From NCBI GenBank assembly GCA_036380435.1, contig DASVES010000086.1, positions 1 to 14,794 on the forward strand: a stretch of DNA of 14,794 nt, written 5' to 3'. Position 1 is the stretch's first letter. Each line of letters begins with the position of its first letter. Below, one piece after another: positions 1 to 7,537 of the stretch. This stretch comes from DASQDT01 sp036380435. GTDB taxonomy: Bacteria; Acidobacteriota; Blastocatellia; Pyrinomonadales; Pyrinomonadaceae. Made by a program: the position numbers and the translations under genes. The notes beneath the pieces were generated by a model. The model had not been told where the DNA came from. It saw nothing but the letters and a program-made list of their open reading frames with translations, and did not search any database.

Positions 1-1941
1 TATCTGACCGAGGACACGTCCCTCATCCGCCGCCAGCTCGAAGCGGGCGAAAACCTCGAATACGACCCCGAGCGCCCCCTGATGAACAACATCTCGACCG
101 ACGAGATCACGCCCGGCTGGGTCTGCTTCTACTACGACGAAACGCTCGGCGAGTATGTCTACGTCGGCATGCGCGAGGGGGCGGTGAAGAAGGACGAGGT
201 CAAAGGGGGCGGCTTCTCCGTCGTCGTCTCCGGTCTCTCGAAGGGCTGCGGCTCCTCGCGCGAGACCGCGCCCTTCGCCGAGCGCGCGGCCGGCGTGGAA
301 CTCGTCATCGCCAAAACCATCGAGAAGATTTACGGACAGAACTGCCAGAACATCGGCCTGCTGACCTCCACCGATTTCGGGCTGATCGAACGCATCCGAA
401 GCGGCGAAGAGATTCCGCTCTCGGAGTTCACACGCGGCCTCGACCCCGTCTCGCAAGCAATCGTCGAATACGGCGGTCTCTTCAACTACAACAAGGCTCG
501 CCTCGCCGGCGCGGTCACGCCGCCCGCCGTCGAGACCAAAGCGCGGCCAATGAACATCGTCGAGAAGATCATCGCGCGCCACGCGTTTGTGCGCGCGGGG
601 GAAATCGGCGTCGAAGCAGTCAAGCCCGGAGACGCGCTCTTCGCTGTCGCGGACGTGCGCTTCTCACACGAGTACGTCACGCCGATGGCCGAAAGTCTCT
701 TCAAGGGCGCGCTGGGCAAAACGGCGCGCGTCACCGAGCCGGAATCGGTCTACGCCTTCCGCGACCACCTCACCTTCCTCGGCCGCGTGATGTCGGCCGA
801 CAAACGCAAGATGGGGCTGCTCGAACGTGCCGAGGGGCTGGCCGTGACGCAGGAGAGTTTTACCGACGAGCAGGGCATACGCCTCTACGGCGGCACAGAG
901 GAGCGCGGCTCCGAAGCCATCTGCCACAACGCCGTCGTTGAAGACATCGCGTTGCCGGGTCAGCTCGTCATCGGGACGGACTCGCACACCTGCATGGCCG
1001 GCGTGCTCGGCTGCTTCGCCTTCGGCGTCGGCTCCACCGACATGGCCAACGCCTGGTACACGAAAGACATTCGCGTCAAAGTACCGGAGACCGTCCGCTT
1101 CCGTCTCAATGGCCGCAAGCGCGCCGACGTGTCGGCCAAAGACGTGATGCTCGTCATCCTTGCGACCGCCTACATGAAGGAAGGTAAAGGCATCGGACAA
1201 GTCTTGGAGTTCGCTGGCGAAGGCATCGCCGACTGGTCGATTGACGAGCGCGCCACGCTCACCAACATGGCCGTGGAGGCCGGCGGCTTTACCGGCATCA
1301 TCGAACCGGACGAGCGCGTCACCGAATACCTCGTCTCGATGCGCGGCCGCGAAGCCGACGAGATTCGAGAAGGCTTTCTCCGCAGCGACCCCGACGCCGA
1401 GTACGCCGCCAGCTTCGACATCGACCTCTCCGAGATTCGCCCGATGGTGGCCCTGCCCGGCGACCCGCGCAACGGCCGCCCCATCACCGAGCTTCCCGAA
1501 CAGGTCAAAATCGACGCCGCTTACGGCGGCTCCTGCACCGGCGGCAAGAAGTCAGACATGGACATGTACGCCGAGGTGCTCCGAAGCGCGCTCGAACAGG
1601 GCCGACGCGTCGCGCCCGGCGTCCATCTCTACATCCAGTTCGGCTCGCAGAAGATCAAGGAGTACGCGCGCTCTCGCGGCTACATCGAACTCTTCGAGCG
1701 CGCCGGCGCGGAGCTGATCGACCCCAGTTGCGGCGCGTGCATCAACGCCGGCCCCGGAGCCTCGCCCTCGGCCGAGACGGTGACGGTGAGCGCGCAGAAC
1801 CGCAACTTCCCCGGCCGCAGCGGCCCCGGCAAGCTCTACCTCGCCAGTCCTTACGTCGTCGCCGCGTCGGCCGTCGCCGGTCACATCGTCGAGCCGGCCG
1901 AGTTTTTGGGCGCGCCCGAGGAGGAGTTGGTCGGCGCATGA
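1..1941 (+). CDS. Aconitase / 3-isopropylmalate dehydratase family protein, swivel domain first (5' partial)
   Basis: The reading frame is open from the first base, so the true start lies upstream; 646 residues are visible, numbered here from base 1. Residues about 28-170 resemble the LeuD-like swivel domain, with KGCGSSRET around Cys83 and Arg87 matching the family's GCGSSRE substrate-binding loop. Residues about 180-640 resemble the LeuC/aconitase catalytic domains: TDSHT with His329, YGGSCTGG with Cys512, PSCGAC with Cys577 and Cys580, and NRNFPGRSG from Asn600. The three cysteines are the expected 4Fe-4S ligands, so a stereospecific hydro-lyase (dehydration/rehydration of a hydroxy-acid) is likely. 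The swivel-first order recalls AcnB, but the motifs look more LeuC-like. The substrate cannot be decided from sequence. The stop overlaps the next start by four bases (ATGA), which indicates cotranscription. I am sure of the superfamily and unsure of the pathway. Confidence 0.9.
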   Translation, partial: YLTEDTSLIRRQLEAGENLEYDPERPLMNNISTDEITPGWVCFYYDETLGEYVYVGMREGAVKKDEVKGGGFSVVVSGLSKGCGSSRETAPFAERAAGVELVIAKTIEKIYGQNCQNIGLLTSTDFGLIERIRSGEEIPLSEFTRGLDPVSQAIVEYGGLFNYNKARLAGAVTPPAVETKARPMNIVEKIIARHAFVRAGEIGVEAVKPGDALFAVADVRFSHEYVTPMAESLFKGALGKTARVTEPESVYAFRDHLTFLGRVMSADKRKMGLLERAEGLAVTQESFTDEQGIRLYGGTEERGSEAICHNAVVEDIALPGQLVIGTDSHTCMAGVLGCFAFGVGSTDMANAWYTKDIRVKVPETVRFRLNGRKRADVSAKDVMLVILATAYMKEGKGIGQVLEFAGEGIADWSIDERATLTNMAVEAGGFTGIIEPDERVTEYLVSMRGREADEIREGFLRSDPDAEYAASFDIDLSEIRPMVALPGDPRNGRPITELPEQVKIDAAYGGSCTGGKKSDMDMYAEVLRSALEQGRRVAPGVHLYIQFGSQKIKEYARSRGYIELFERAGAELIDPSCGACINAGPGASPSAETVTVSAQNRNFPGRSGPGKLYLASPYVVAASAVAGHIVEPAEFLGAPEEELVGA

Positions 1942-2525
1942 GGGGCATCATCGGAACGGGACGCGTCGGCCAGACGCATTCGGAGAAGTACGCGCGCGAA
2001 GAGTTCGAGCGGCGCTTCCTGTTGCGCGCTCTGCCCGAGGGCTTGACGAAGGCCGACCCGCACACGCAGATCATCGACAACTACATCACGAGCACGCGCC
2101 TGCGCCTGCGCAAGGTGCGCGTTCCCGCGACGAACGAGTGGACGCTCAAGCTCACGCAGAAGTTCGCTCCCGACCCCGCGGACTTCTCGCGCACGTTGAT
2201 TACGAACATCTACCTCACGGAGTATGAGTATGAAGTGCTCTCCGTCTTCGAGGCCAACGAGCTACGCAAGAACCGCTACCCTTACGAGTACGACGGACGC
2301 AGGTACACGGTGGATGTTTTCCTCGGCCAGCTCCTCGGACTCATCCTCGCGGAGACGGAGTTCACGAACGAAGCGGAGATGCGCGCCTTAGAAGCGCCGT
2401 CGTTCGCCGCCCGCGAGGTGACGAGCGACGAGATGTTCACCGGCGCGCGTCTCGTCGAGCTGACCGCAGAGGAAATCCGCGCACACTTGCGGCAGCGCGG
2501 CGAGGGCGACGAGCCGCCAAGTTGA
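1938..2525 (+). CDS. CYTH / triphosphate tunnel metalloenzyme-family protein
   Basis: The 195-residue product starts at the ATG inside the ATGA overlap with the preceding hydro-lyase gene. Near the N-terminus, EFERRFLL (residues 22-29) matches the CYTH signature ExExK, with arginine in place of the lysine. Basic strands follow (RLRLRK, LKLTQK), as expected for the phosphate-binding tunnel. The stretch EYDGRRYTVDVFLGQLLGLI then AETEF matches the late CYTH strands that end in an acidic metal-binding pair. Members hydrolyse inorganic or organic triphosphates or make cyclic nucleotides; the short single-domain bacterial type is usually a tripolyphosphatase-like enzyme. The actual substrate is not known here. 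The four-base overlap implies translational coupling, but I see no metabolic reason for pairing with an aconitase-like enzyme. The stop is followed after one base by a large inverted repeat. Confidence 0.82.
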   Translation: MRGIIGTGRVGQTHSEKYAREEFERRFLLRALPEGLTKADPHTQIIDNYITSTRLRLRKVRVPATNEWTLKLTQKFAPDPADFSRTLITNIYLTEYEYEVLSVFEANELRKNRYPYEYDGRRYTVDVFLGQLLGLILAETEFTNEAEMRALEAPSFAAREVTSDEMFTGARLVELTAEEIRAHLRQRGEGDEPPS

Positions 2526-2526
2526 C

Positions 2527-2737
2527 TGTAGGGGCCGCGGACAAGTCCGCTGCCCGCGCCGTGGGAAACAATTAACATGGATTGACAGGATGAGCAGGAT
2601 GAGATGATTTGAAATCTCAAATCTCAAATCTTGAATCTGAAATCTCAACTCAGCACTTTCTTCATCTTGCTCATCCTGCCTATCCATGTTAATTGCTCTG
2701 TAATTGTCGGGCAGCGGACTTGTCCGCGGCCCCTACA
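2527..2737. repeat. Nested inverted-repeat element filling the intergenic gap
   Basis: The outer arms 2527-2556 and 2708-2737 are a perfect 30-bp inverted repeat. Each arm carries its own small hairpin (GCGGAC AA GTCCGC in the left arm). Inside lies a second inverted repeat, 2569-2602 against 2662-2695, 34 bp with three mismatches, itself made of 9-bp direct words (AGGATGAGC, AGGATGAGA). The centre, 2611-2645, is a run of five 7-bp words of the form NRAATCT. The element begins one base after the CYTH stop and its last base is the A of the next gene's ATG. There is no ORF or transposase inside. It is probably a REP-like or non-autonomous palindromic element and may also act as a terminator; both roles are inference. 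Confidence 0.85.
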
Positions 2738-3885
2738 TGATGATTAATTTCCATAGAAAACTTTTTCTGCTCGCATGCGTGCTGCTAATCGTCGCGTGCG
2801 GCGACGCGCGCACGTTCGAGGCCGCGCCGCAGCAGACCGCGAGTCAGACGGCCTCACCCGCACCGACCGCGACGCCACGGCCGCAGCCCGCAGCGGCGCA
2901 AACCTTCCGCGGCCAGATCGGCGACAAACTGCGCGTGCGGATGCGCCTCCGGCGCGACGGCGACTCGCTCTCCGGCTCTTACTTTTACGAGGGCCGCAAA
3001 GGTGAACTCTCCCTCAAAGGCTCCGTGGACGGCCGAGGCAACTTCACGTTGCGCGAGCAGACGGCCGCCGGCGCGCAGAGCGGCATCTTCAAGGGCAAGT
3101 GGGGCACGAACGAGACGGGAGAGACGGAGCTAACCGGCGACTGGTCGCGGCCCGACGGCTCGCGCGCGACCGCCTTCACGCTCACAGAGCTTCCGGTCGA
3201 GCTAGCCAGCGGCGCCGCCGTCGTCACGCGCGAGATTAAAGAAGAGAAGAAGCGGCCGCGCTACACCATCGGGGCCGAGTACCCGCAGATCGAAGGGGCG
3301 GCGGGCGGTCGCTTCGACGGCTTCAACCGGGCGGTCGCGGCCGTGGCCGCCGGCGAGGCGAACGACTTCAGGAAGGGGATGGCCGAGTGGGAGGACACGC
3401 CCGGCTCCGAGATAGGCAGCTACATCGAGGCGGGCTACTCGTTCGGCGTCGCCACCGACGACTTAGTCAGCGTGCTCTTCGACATCGGCGATTACTACAG
3501 CGGCGCCGCGCACCCCAACCACCATACGCGAGCGGTCAACTACGACGTGCGTCGGGGCCGCGTGCTCGACCTCGCGGAACTCTTCAAGCCCTCGGCCCTC
3601 TATCTCAAGACCATCTCCGACTACTGCGTCAAAGACCTCAAGCGGCAGTTCCGCGAGGGCGGCTGGAGCGAGCCGGAGCAGATGGACGCCGGCATCGAGG
3701 AGGGAGCCGCGCCGAACGCGGAGAACTATCAGAGCTGGCTCGTCACGCGCCGGGGGCTGGCCATCACCTTCGACCCCTACCGGGTCGCCCCCTACGCGGC
3801 GGGGCCGCAAAGCGTCTTCATCCCCTACTCCGCCCTGCGCGAAATCATCGACCCCGACGGGCCGCTCGCCCCGTTCGTGAAGTGA
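2737..3885 (+). CDS. Lipoprotein with C-terminal DUF3298/RsiV-like domain
   Basis: The start is placed at the first of two ATG codons (2737 or 2740). The frame stays open to a TTG at 2704, but that TTG lies in the repeat and would place extra residues before the signal peptide. The 382-residue product has a basic start (FHRK), a hydrophobic stretch and a lipobox IVAC with Cys21, so it should be a lipid-anchored envelope protein. A Pro/Ala/Thr-rich linker runs to about residue 55, followed by a beta-rich region (about 56-160). The C-terminal half (about 185-380) resembles DUF3298: DIGDYYSGAAHPN (His259), then NYDVRRGRVLDLAELF, and near the end YRVAPYAAGPQ. In this family the domain occurs in RsiV-type anti-sigma factors and deacetylase accessory domains. 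No enzymatic residue is evident. No Shine-Dalgarno precedes the start, because the repeat occupies that place. Confidence 0.8.
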   Translation: MMINFHRKLFLLACVLLIVACGDARTFEAAPQQTASQTASPAPTATPRPQPAAAQTFRGQIGDKLRVRMRLRRDGDSLSGSYFYEGRKGELSLKGSVDGRGNFTLREQTAAGAQSGIFKGKWGTNETGETELTGDWSRPDGSRATAFTLTELPVELASGAAVVTREIKEEKKRPRYTIGAEYPQIEGAAGGRFDGFNRAVAAVAAGEANDFRKGMAEWEDTPGSEIGSYIEAGYSFGVATDDLVSVLFDIGDYYSGAAHPNHHTRAVNYDVRRGRVLDLAELFKPSALYLKTISDYCVKDLKRQFREGGWSEPEQMDAGIEEGAAPNAENYQSWLVTRRGLAITFDPYRVAPYAAGPQSVFIPYSALREIIDPDGPLAPFVK

Positions 3886-3919
3886 GCCGACAAACTTAAC
3901 TTCATATTTCAGATTCGCG

Positions 3920-4399
3920 ATGACCTCTCCCGTCAACATCTACACCGTCGGCCACGGCCGCCACCCGTTCGCGCACTTCCTCGGTCTGTTGCAAACGCAC
4001 GGCGTCGAACTCGTCTGCGACGTGCGCAGCGTGGCGCGCTCGCGCTGGCCGCAGTACAACGGGCGCGTGCTCGAAGAGCTGCTCAAAGAGAACGGCATCG
4101 GCTACGAGTGGCTGCCCGAGTGCGGCGGCAAGATGCCGGCGCCGCCCGCGGAGTTCGCGCGGGGGCTGGAGCGCGTCATGGAGCTGGCGTCGGACGCGCG
4201 CGTGGCGCTGATGTGCTCGGAGTCGCGCCCGCTCACACAGCACCGCCCGCAGCCGCGGGCCAACTGCCACCGCGTCGGCCTGCTCTCGCCCCCCCTGCGC
4301 GCACGCGGCGCACGTCTCATACATATCCTGCCCGACGGCGACACACTGGAGATGGACGAGGCGACGCTGCCGTCAATCTGGAGAGACGACTGGCAGTAG
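3920..4399 (+). CDS. DUF488 family protein
   Basis: The 159-residue soluble product shows the DUF488 layout: N-terminal IYTVGHGRHPFAHFL (residues 7-21), DVRSVARSR (34-42), the PQYN/LPECGG region (44-70), and the conserved cysteine centre MCSE (98-101) with CHR (116-118). The family is widespread in bacteria. Its biochemical function is not firmly established, although conserved Cys and Arg residues suggest ligand binding or phosphatase-like chemistry. An oddity is the spacing between CSE and CHR: typical members have about four residues where this protein has fourteen (Arg/Pro/Gln-rich, 102-115). It begins 34 bp after the lipoprotein gene, in an AT-richer gap without a clear ribosome binding site, so cotranscription is possible but not certain. 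The domain assignment is secure. Confidence 0.82.
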   Translation: MTSPVNIYTVGHGRHPFAHFLGLLQTHGVELVCDVRSVARSRWPQYNGRVLEELLKENGIGYEWLPECGGKMPAPPAEFARGLERVMELASDARVALMCSESRPLTQHRPQPRANCHRVGLLSPPLRARGARLIHILPDGDTLEMDEATLPSIWRDDWQ

Positions 4400-4475
4400 A
4401 CACGCGCGCGACTTCCGCGAGTTCAGTTTCACCCGGCCACGGTCACAAACAGTTGGAGAACGGCGGAGACTTCAG

Positions 4476-5606
4476 ATGACAACGGAGAAGGAGCAGAGCG
4501 AAGTCGAACACCTCAAGGAGCAGCCCGAGGTGCAGAAGGCGCTCAAGCAGACGGGCGGCGCCGCCGAGAAAGCCGCGGCCGAGCAGCAGGAGGAGTCGCC
4601 GCCCGTCGAGACGCGCCACAAGGTCTGGATCGGCACTTACGTCATCGCGCTGCTCGCCCTCGGCGGCCTCTATTACGGGCTGCGCTTAAACGCGCTCGGC
4701 ATCGGCGAGCAGTTGGCCGCGGCCGGCTTCGTCGAACAGTACTGGTGGCTGGAGAGACTGCGGCCGCTGCTCATACGGCTCACGCTCGGCGCGGTGGCCG
4801 TCACGGTCACGCTGGCCGCGGCGAAGTTCGTTGACTCTTACGTCATCGGCCGCCTGAATGATGCGCCGACGGAGTTCAACCTCCGCCGCGTGCTGCGTCT
4901 GGTCGTCGTCATCGTCTTGCTGCTCATCGGACTGTCGGTGCTCTTCGCCAACTGGTACACGGCCGTCGTCAGCATCGGGCTGCTCTCGCTCATCCTCGGC
5001 TTCGCCCTCCAGACGCCGATCACGAGTCTCATCGGCTGGATTTACATCCTCGTCCGCACGCCCTACCGCGTCGGCGACCGCATTCGCATCGGCGAGGCGA
5101 CGGGCGACGTAATCGACGTGGGCTACCTCGACACCACGCTCTGGGAGTTTGGCGGGCAGTATCTTTCGACCGACCACCCGTCGGGCCGCATCATCAAGTT
5201 TCCGAACTCCGACGCGCTCTCGAACCCCGTCTACAACTACTCTTGGCCGCTCTTCCCCTACATCTGGAACGAGGTCAAGTTTCAGGTCGCCTACGACAGC
5301 GACTTCGAGTTCATCGCGCGCACGATGCAGGAGGTGACGGAGGCGGAGCTGGGCGAGTCGATGATGGAGAACGTGAAAATCTTCCGCGAGCTTTTGGCGC
5401 AGACGCCCGTTGACCGGCTGGAGGTGCGCGAGCGCCCGGCGGTCTTCTTCCGCGTCGGCGACAACACCTGGATCGAGGCCATCGTCCGCTACCTCGTCTA
5501 CCCGCGCGATGCCGGCCGCGTCAAGAACCGCCTCATCGAGACCCTGCTCAAACGCCTCAACGCCGAACCCGAGCGCGTCAAGTTCCCCAAGAGCAACATG
5601 CGCTAA
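4476..5606 (+). CDS. MscS-type small-conductance mechanosensitive channel
   Basis: The 376-residue product has an unusual charged N-terminal tail of about 48 residues (Glu/Lys/Gln-rich, no signal peptide). Transmembrane segments follow at about 51-68, 97-118 and 139-158, with a final pore-lining segment at about 161-193 (VSIGLLSLILGFALQTPITS). This is followed by RVGDRIRIGEATGDVIDVGY, the classic start of the MscS beta domain, and a cytoplasmic alpha/beta vestibule to the end. Such channels open under membrane tension and release solutes during hypo-osmotic shock. GGAG about nine bases before the ATG supports the start. The gene lies 76 bp after the DUF488 gene. It ends two bases before a perfect inverted repeat that separates it from the convergent MFS gene. 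The exact gating class or substrate cannot be seen. Confidence 0.92.
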   Translation: MTTEKEQSEVEHLKEQPEVQKALKQTGGAAEKAAAEQQEESPPVETRHKVWIGTYVIALLALGGLYYGLRLNALGIGEQLAAAGFVEQYWWLERLRPLLIRLTLGAVAVTVTLAAAKFVDSYVIGRLNDAPTEFNLRRVLRLVVVIVLLLIGLSVLFANWYTAVVSIGLLSLILGFALQTPITSLIGWIYILVRTPYRVGDRIRIGEATGDVIDVGYLDTTLWEFGGQYLSTDHPSGRIIKFPNSDALSNPVYNYSWPLFPYIWNEVKFQVAYDSDFEFIARTMQEVTEAELGESMMENVKIFRELLAQTPVDRLEVRERPAVFFRVGDNTWIEAIVRYLVYPRDAGRVKNRLIETLLKRLNAEPERVKFPKSNMR

Positions 5607-5608
5607 AG

Positions 5609-5694
5609 AAGGCAAAAGTAAAAAGGCAAAAGGCAAAAGTGAAGAGGCGACTCGGCCTTCCCACTTTTGCCTTTTGCCTTTTTACTTTTGCCTT
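5609..5694. repeat. Perfect 33-bp inverted repeat of 7-bp words between convergent genes
   Basis: The arms 5609-5641 and 5662-5694 are perfectly complementary, with a 20-base spacer. Each arm is phased at seven bases: GGCAAAA, GTAAAAA, GGCAAAA, GGCAAAA, GTG. It fills nearly the whole gap between the mscS stop (5606) and the MFS stop (5699), so it could end transcription from both sides, although no uridine run follows the stem in the usual position. AT-rich words in a GC-rich region mark it as foreign in composition. Confidence 0.88.
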
Positions 5695-5698
5695 GTCC

Positions 5699-6958
5699 TC
5701 ACCCGCTCGCTTCTTCGAGGATGCCCGCGCCGGCGGGGGCGGGCGTGGGGGCATGGGCGCGGGCGAAGTAGGCTGAGAGCAGGAGGGCGGCGAACATGAT
5801 GCCGGCGGCGGCCCAGAAGGTGACGAAGATGGTGTGGTCGTCGAAGCCGCGGGGGGCGGCGGCGCTGTAGATGAGCACGCCGCCGAGGTAGGGGCCGACG
5901 GCGCGGGCGAGGCTCGCCGCCGACTGCGTCGCGCCCAGCACGCCGCCCTGCTCGGCCGGCCCGACCGACTTCGACGCGAGGCTTGAGAGCGAAGGCGTCG
6001 CCAGCGAGTTCCCCAGAGAGAAGCAGGCGAGGAGCGCGAGCAGGCCCCACACCCCGCCGTGCCAGCCCGACTCCGGCCGCCCCACGTAGGGCAGCAACGC
6101 CAGACTCGCCGTCAGCACGAACGCCCCCGCGATGACGAGCGCCGCCTCGCCCCAACGCTTCACCAGACGGCCGATGAGCAATCCCTGCACGACGGCCGCG
6201 AGCACGCCGATGTAGGCGAAGAGGTAGCCGTTGTCGCGCGCGTTGTAGTCGTAGCGCAGAATCGTGTAGTAGATGAAGGTCGTGGTCATGATCGAGAAAG
6301 AGACCACGAAGAGGAAGTAGACGAGCAGCACGATGGCGAGCCGTCGCTGGCGGAGTTGTTGGAAGAAGTGGCCCCAGCCGCGAACGGTCGTGCGCGCCGG
6401 ATGGTCGGGCGTGATGGTCTCGGGCAGGGTGAAGTAGAGCAAGGCGGCGTTAGCGAGCGCGAGCAGGCCGGCGAAGATGACGGGCGCGTGGATGCCGAGC
6501 CACCAGCCCATGATGCCGCCGATGGCCGGGCCGAAGATGAAGCCGAGGCCGAAGGCCGCGCCGAACATCCCCATGCCCTTCGCGCGGTTCTCGGGCGTCG
6601 TCACGTCGGCGATGTAGGCCTGCGCCGTCGAGATGTTGCCGCCCGTGATGCCGGCGAGGATGCGGCCCGCAAAGAGCATCCACAGCGAGCCGGCGAATCC
6701 CATGATGAGAAACCCCACGCCTGACCCGACGAGGCTCAGGAAGAGGACGGGCCGCCGCCCGTACTTGTCCGACATCCGCCCGAGGATGGGCGAGAAGATG
6801 AGCTGCATCACCGAGTAGGACGTGAGCAGCAGGCCCTGCTGCCGGGGCGTGCCGCCGAAGCTCTCGACATAGTACGGCAGGATGGGGATGACGATGCCGA
6901 AGCCGACGAGGTCGATAAAGACCGTGACGAAGATGACGAAGAGCGGAGAGCGTTTCAT
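5699..6958 (-). CDS. MFS transporter, TetA-like drug:H+ antiporter family
   Basis: The start is at the ATG whose complement is 6956-6958, giving 419 residues. The longer frame to a TTG at 7000 reads through the repeat and is rejected. The first helix carries FIDLVGFGIVIPILP (residues 14-28), the TetA-type motif D1. GRMSDKYGRRP (60-70) is the cytoplasmic loop motif A, and GRILAGITGGNIS (98-110) matches motif B in helix 4. Twelve hydrophobic segments can be traced, with a central loop after about residue 190. The protein should be a proton-coupled exporter; tetracycline itself cannot be claimed, since many TCR/Tet-type carriers have other substrates. It lies downstream of doxX in the same direction. 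It has no recognisable Shine-Dalgarno because a heptamer repeat begins three bases upstream of its ATG. Confidence 0.9.
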   Translation of the reverse strand: MKRSPLFVIFVTVFIDLVGFGIVIPILPYYVESFGGTPRQQGLLLTSYSVMQLIFSPILGRMSDKYGRRPVLFLSLVGSGVGFLIMGFAGSLWMLFAGRILAGITGGNISTAQAYIADVTTPENRAKGMGMFGAAFGLGFIFGPAIGGIMGWWLGIHAPVIFAGLLALANAALLYFTLPETITPDHPARTTVRGWGHFFQQLRQRRLAIVLLVYFLFVVSFSIMTTTFIYYTILRYDYNARDNGYLFAYIGVLAAVVQGLLIGRLVKRWGEAALVIAGAFVLTASLALLPYVGRPESGWHGGVWGLLALLACFSLGNSLATPSLSSLASKSVGPAEQGGVLGATQSAASLARAVGPYLGGVLIYSAAAPRGFDDHTIFVTFWAAAGIMFAALLLSAYFARAHAPTPAPAGAGILEEASG

Positions 6959-6961
6959 AAA

Positions 6962-7037
6962 GTGATGAGTGATGAGTGATAAGTGATAAGAGGAAGACAA
7001 GGTTTTGTCTTATCACTCATCACTCATCACTTATCAC
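6962..7037. repeat. Inverted repeat of GTGATRA heptamers
   Basis: The left arm 6962-6991 holds four tandem heptamers, GTGATGA twice then GTGATAA twice. The right arm 7008-7037 holds four complementary heptamers (TTATCAC, TCATCAC, TCATCAC, TTATCAC). The arms are 30 bp with two mismatches and a 16-base loop. The element lies between two leftward genes: it contains the doxX stop codon (complement of 7034-7036) and stops three bases before the MFS start codon. It is AT-rich against GC-rich flanks and has the same architecture as the elements at 5609-5694 and 2527-2737. Confidence 0.88.
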
Positions 7038-7486
7038 CGTCTTCTATATCTGGGGTCCATCAGCGCCTCGTCGAGCGAGAGTCGGCCGCCGCCGGAGACG
7101 AGAAGGGCGAGGGCCATCCCCGCCAGCGCCAGCGTGTATTCGATGCCGGGCATGGGCTGGTTGGTGATGAAGAAGCCGCCCGTCCAGTGGACGCCGAACA
7201 TCGCGACGAGCATCACGCTCAGGAGCAGGAGCGCACCGAGGCGCGTCATCAATCCCATGAGGACGAGCGCGCCGCCCACGAGTTCCGCCAGCGCCGCCGC
7301 GCCCAGCCAGAACCACGCCGGCTTGAGTCCCAACGGCGCCTGCCCCGAAGCGAACTGCGCCAGACCGGGGCCGCCCCACAGCCCCAAAACTTTCTGCGCG
7401 CCGTGCGCGACGAAGACGGCCCCGAGCGCGAGGCGCAGGGGGAGCGTGAACCAGACGCGCGAGGTGCGGATCAGCTTTTGAAACAT
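7034..7486 (-). CDS. DoxX family membrane protein
   Basis: The 150-residue product has four hydrophobic segments: LRLALGAVFVAHGAQKVLGL near the N-terminus, a second around AALAELVGGALVLMGLMT, a third around LLLLSVMLVAMFGV, and a last around TLALAGMALALLV. The early ALGxxFxxHGxQKxxG pattern and the GGxxLxxGxxTR pattern after the second segment are typical of DoxX. The family is named for a subunit of archaeal thiosulfate:quinone oxidoreductase. Most bacterial members are small inner-membrane proteins, some tied to redox stress, without a proven reaction. The start is well supported by AAGGAGAGG about ten bases upstream on the minus strand. The last codons run into the heptamer repeat, which provides the TGA stop; the short RRR tail may therefore be newly acquired. 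It could be the first gene of a doxX-MFS operon. Confidence 0.88.
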   Translation of the reverse strand: MFQKLIRTSRVWFTLPLRLALGAVFVAHGAQKVLGLWGGPGLAQFASGQAPLGLKPAWFWLGAAALAELVGGALVLMGLMTRLGALLLLSVMLVAMFGVHWTGGFFITNQPMPGIEYTLALAGMALALLVSGGGRLSLDEALMDPRYRRR

Positions 7487-7513
7487 CGACGCGTGACCTC
7501 TCCTTGAGCTTCG

Positions 7514-7536
7514 GCCGTGTCCCTCCCGAACACGGC
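7514..7536. promoter_or_regulatory. Short inverted repeat ahead of doxX
   Basis: GCCGTGT (7514-7520) and ACACGGC (7530-7536) form a perfect 7-bp inverted repeat with a nine-base spacer. It lies between the doxX ribosome binding site and a candidate minus-strand -10 element. The position fits an operator or a leader hairpin, but the half-sites match no regulator I recognise. Confidence 0.4.
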
Positions 7537-7537
7537 A

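Noticed and set aside
2704..2736. N-terminal extension of the lipoprotein from a TTG at 2704
   Set aside because: It translates the inverted repeat and would place eleven extra residues before the signal peptide.
4686..5636. 316-codon minus-strand frame opposite the MscS gene
   Set aside because: It has Asp/Arg/Glu-rich shadow composition, and the plus-strand frame carries the MscS signature and a ribosome binding site.
5609..5694. Classical intrinsic terminator
   Set aside because: The stem is long and perfect but no uridine run follows it in either direction, so it is recorded as a repeat that may also terminate.
6059..6724. 221-codon plus-strand frame inside the MFS gene
   Set aside because: It is charged and repetitive, has no motif, and is antisense to clear MFS motifs.
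6959..7000. N-terminal extension of the MFS protein from a TTG at 7000
   Set aside because: The extension translates the heptamer repeat and would precede the first membrane helix with residues the family does not have.
6962..7037. CRISPR-like array of short repeats
   Set aside because: The units are seven bases in direct contact, without spacers, and are arranged as an inverted repeat; no cas gene is nearby.
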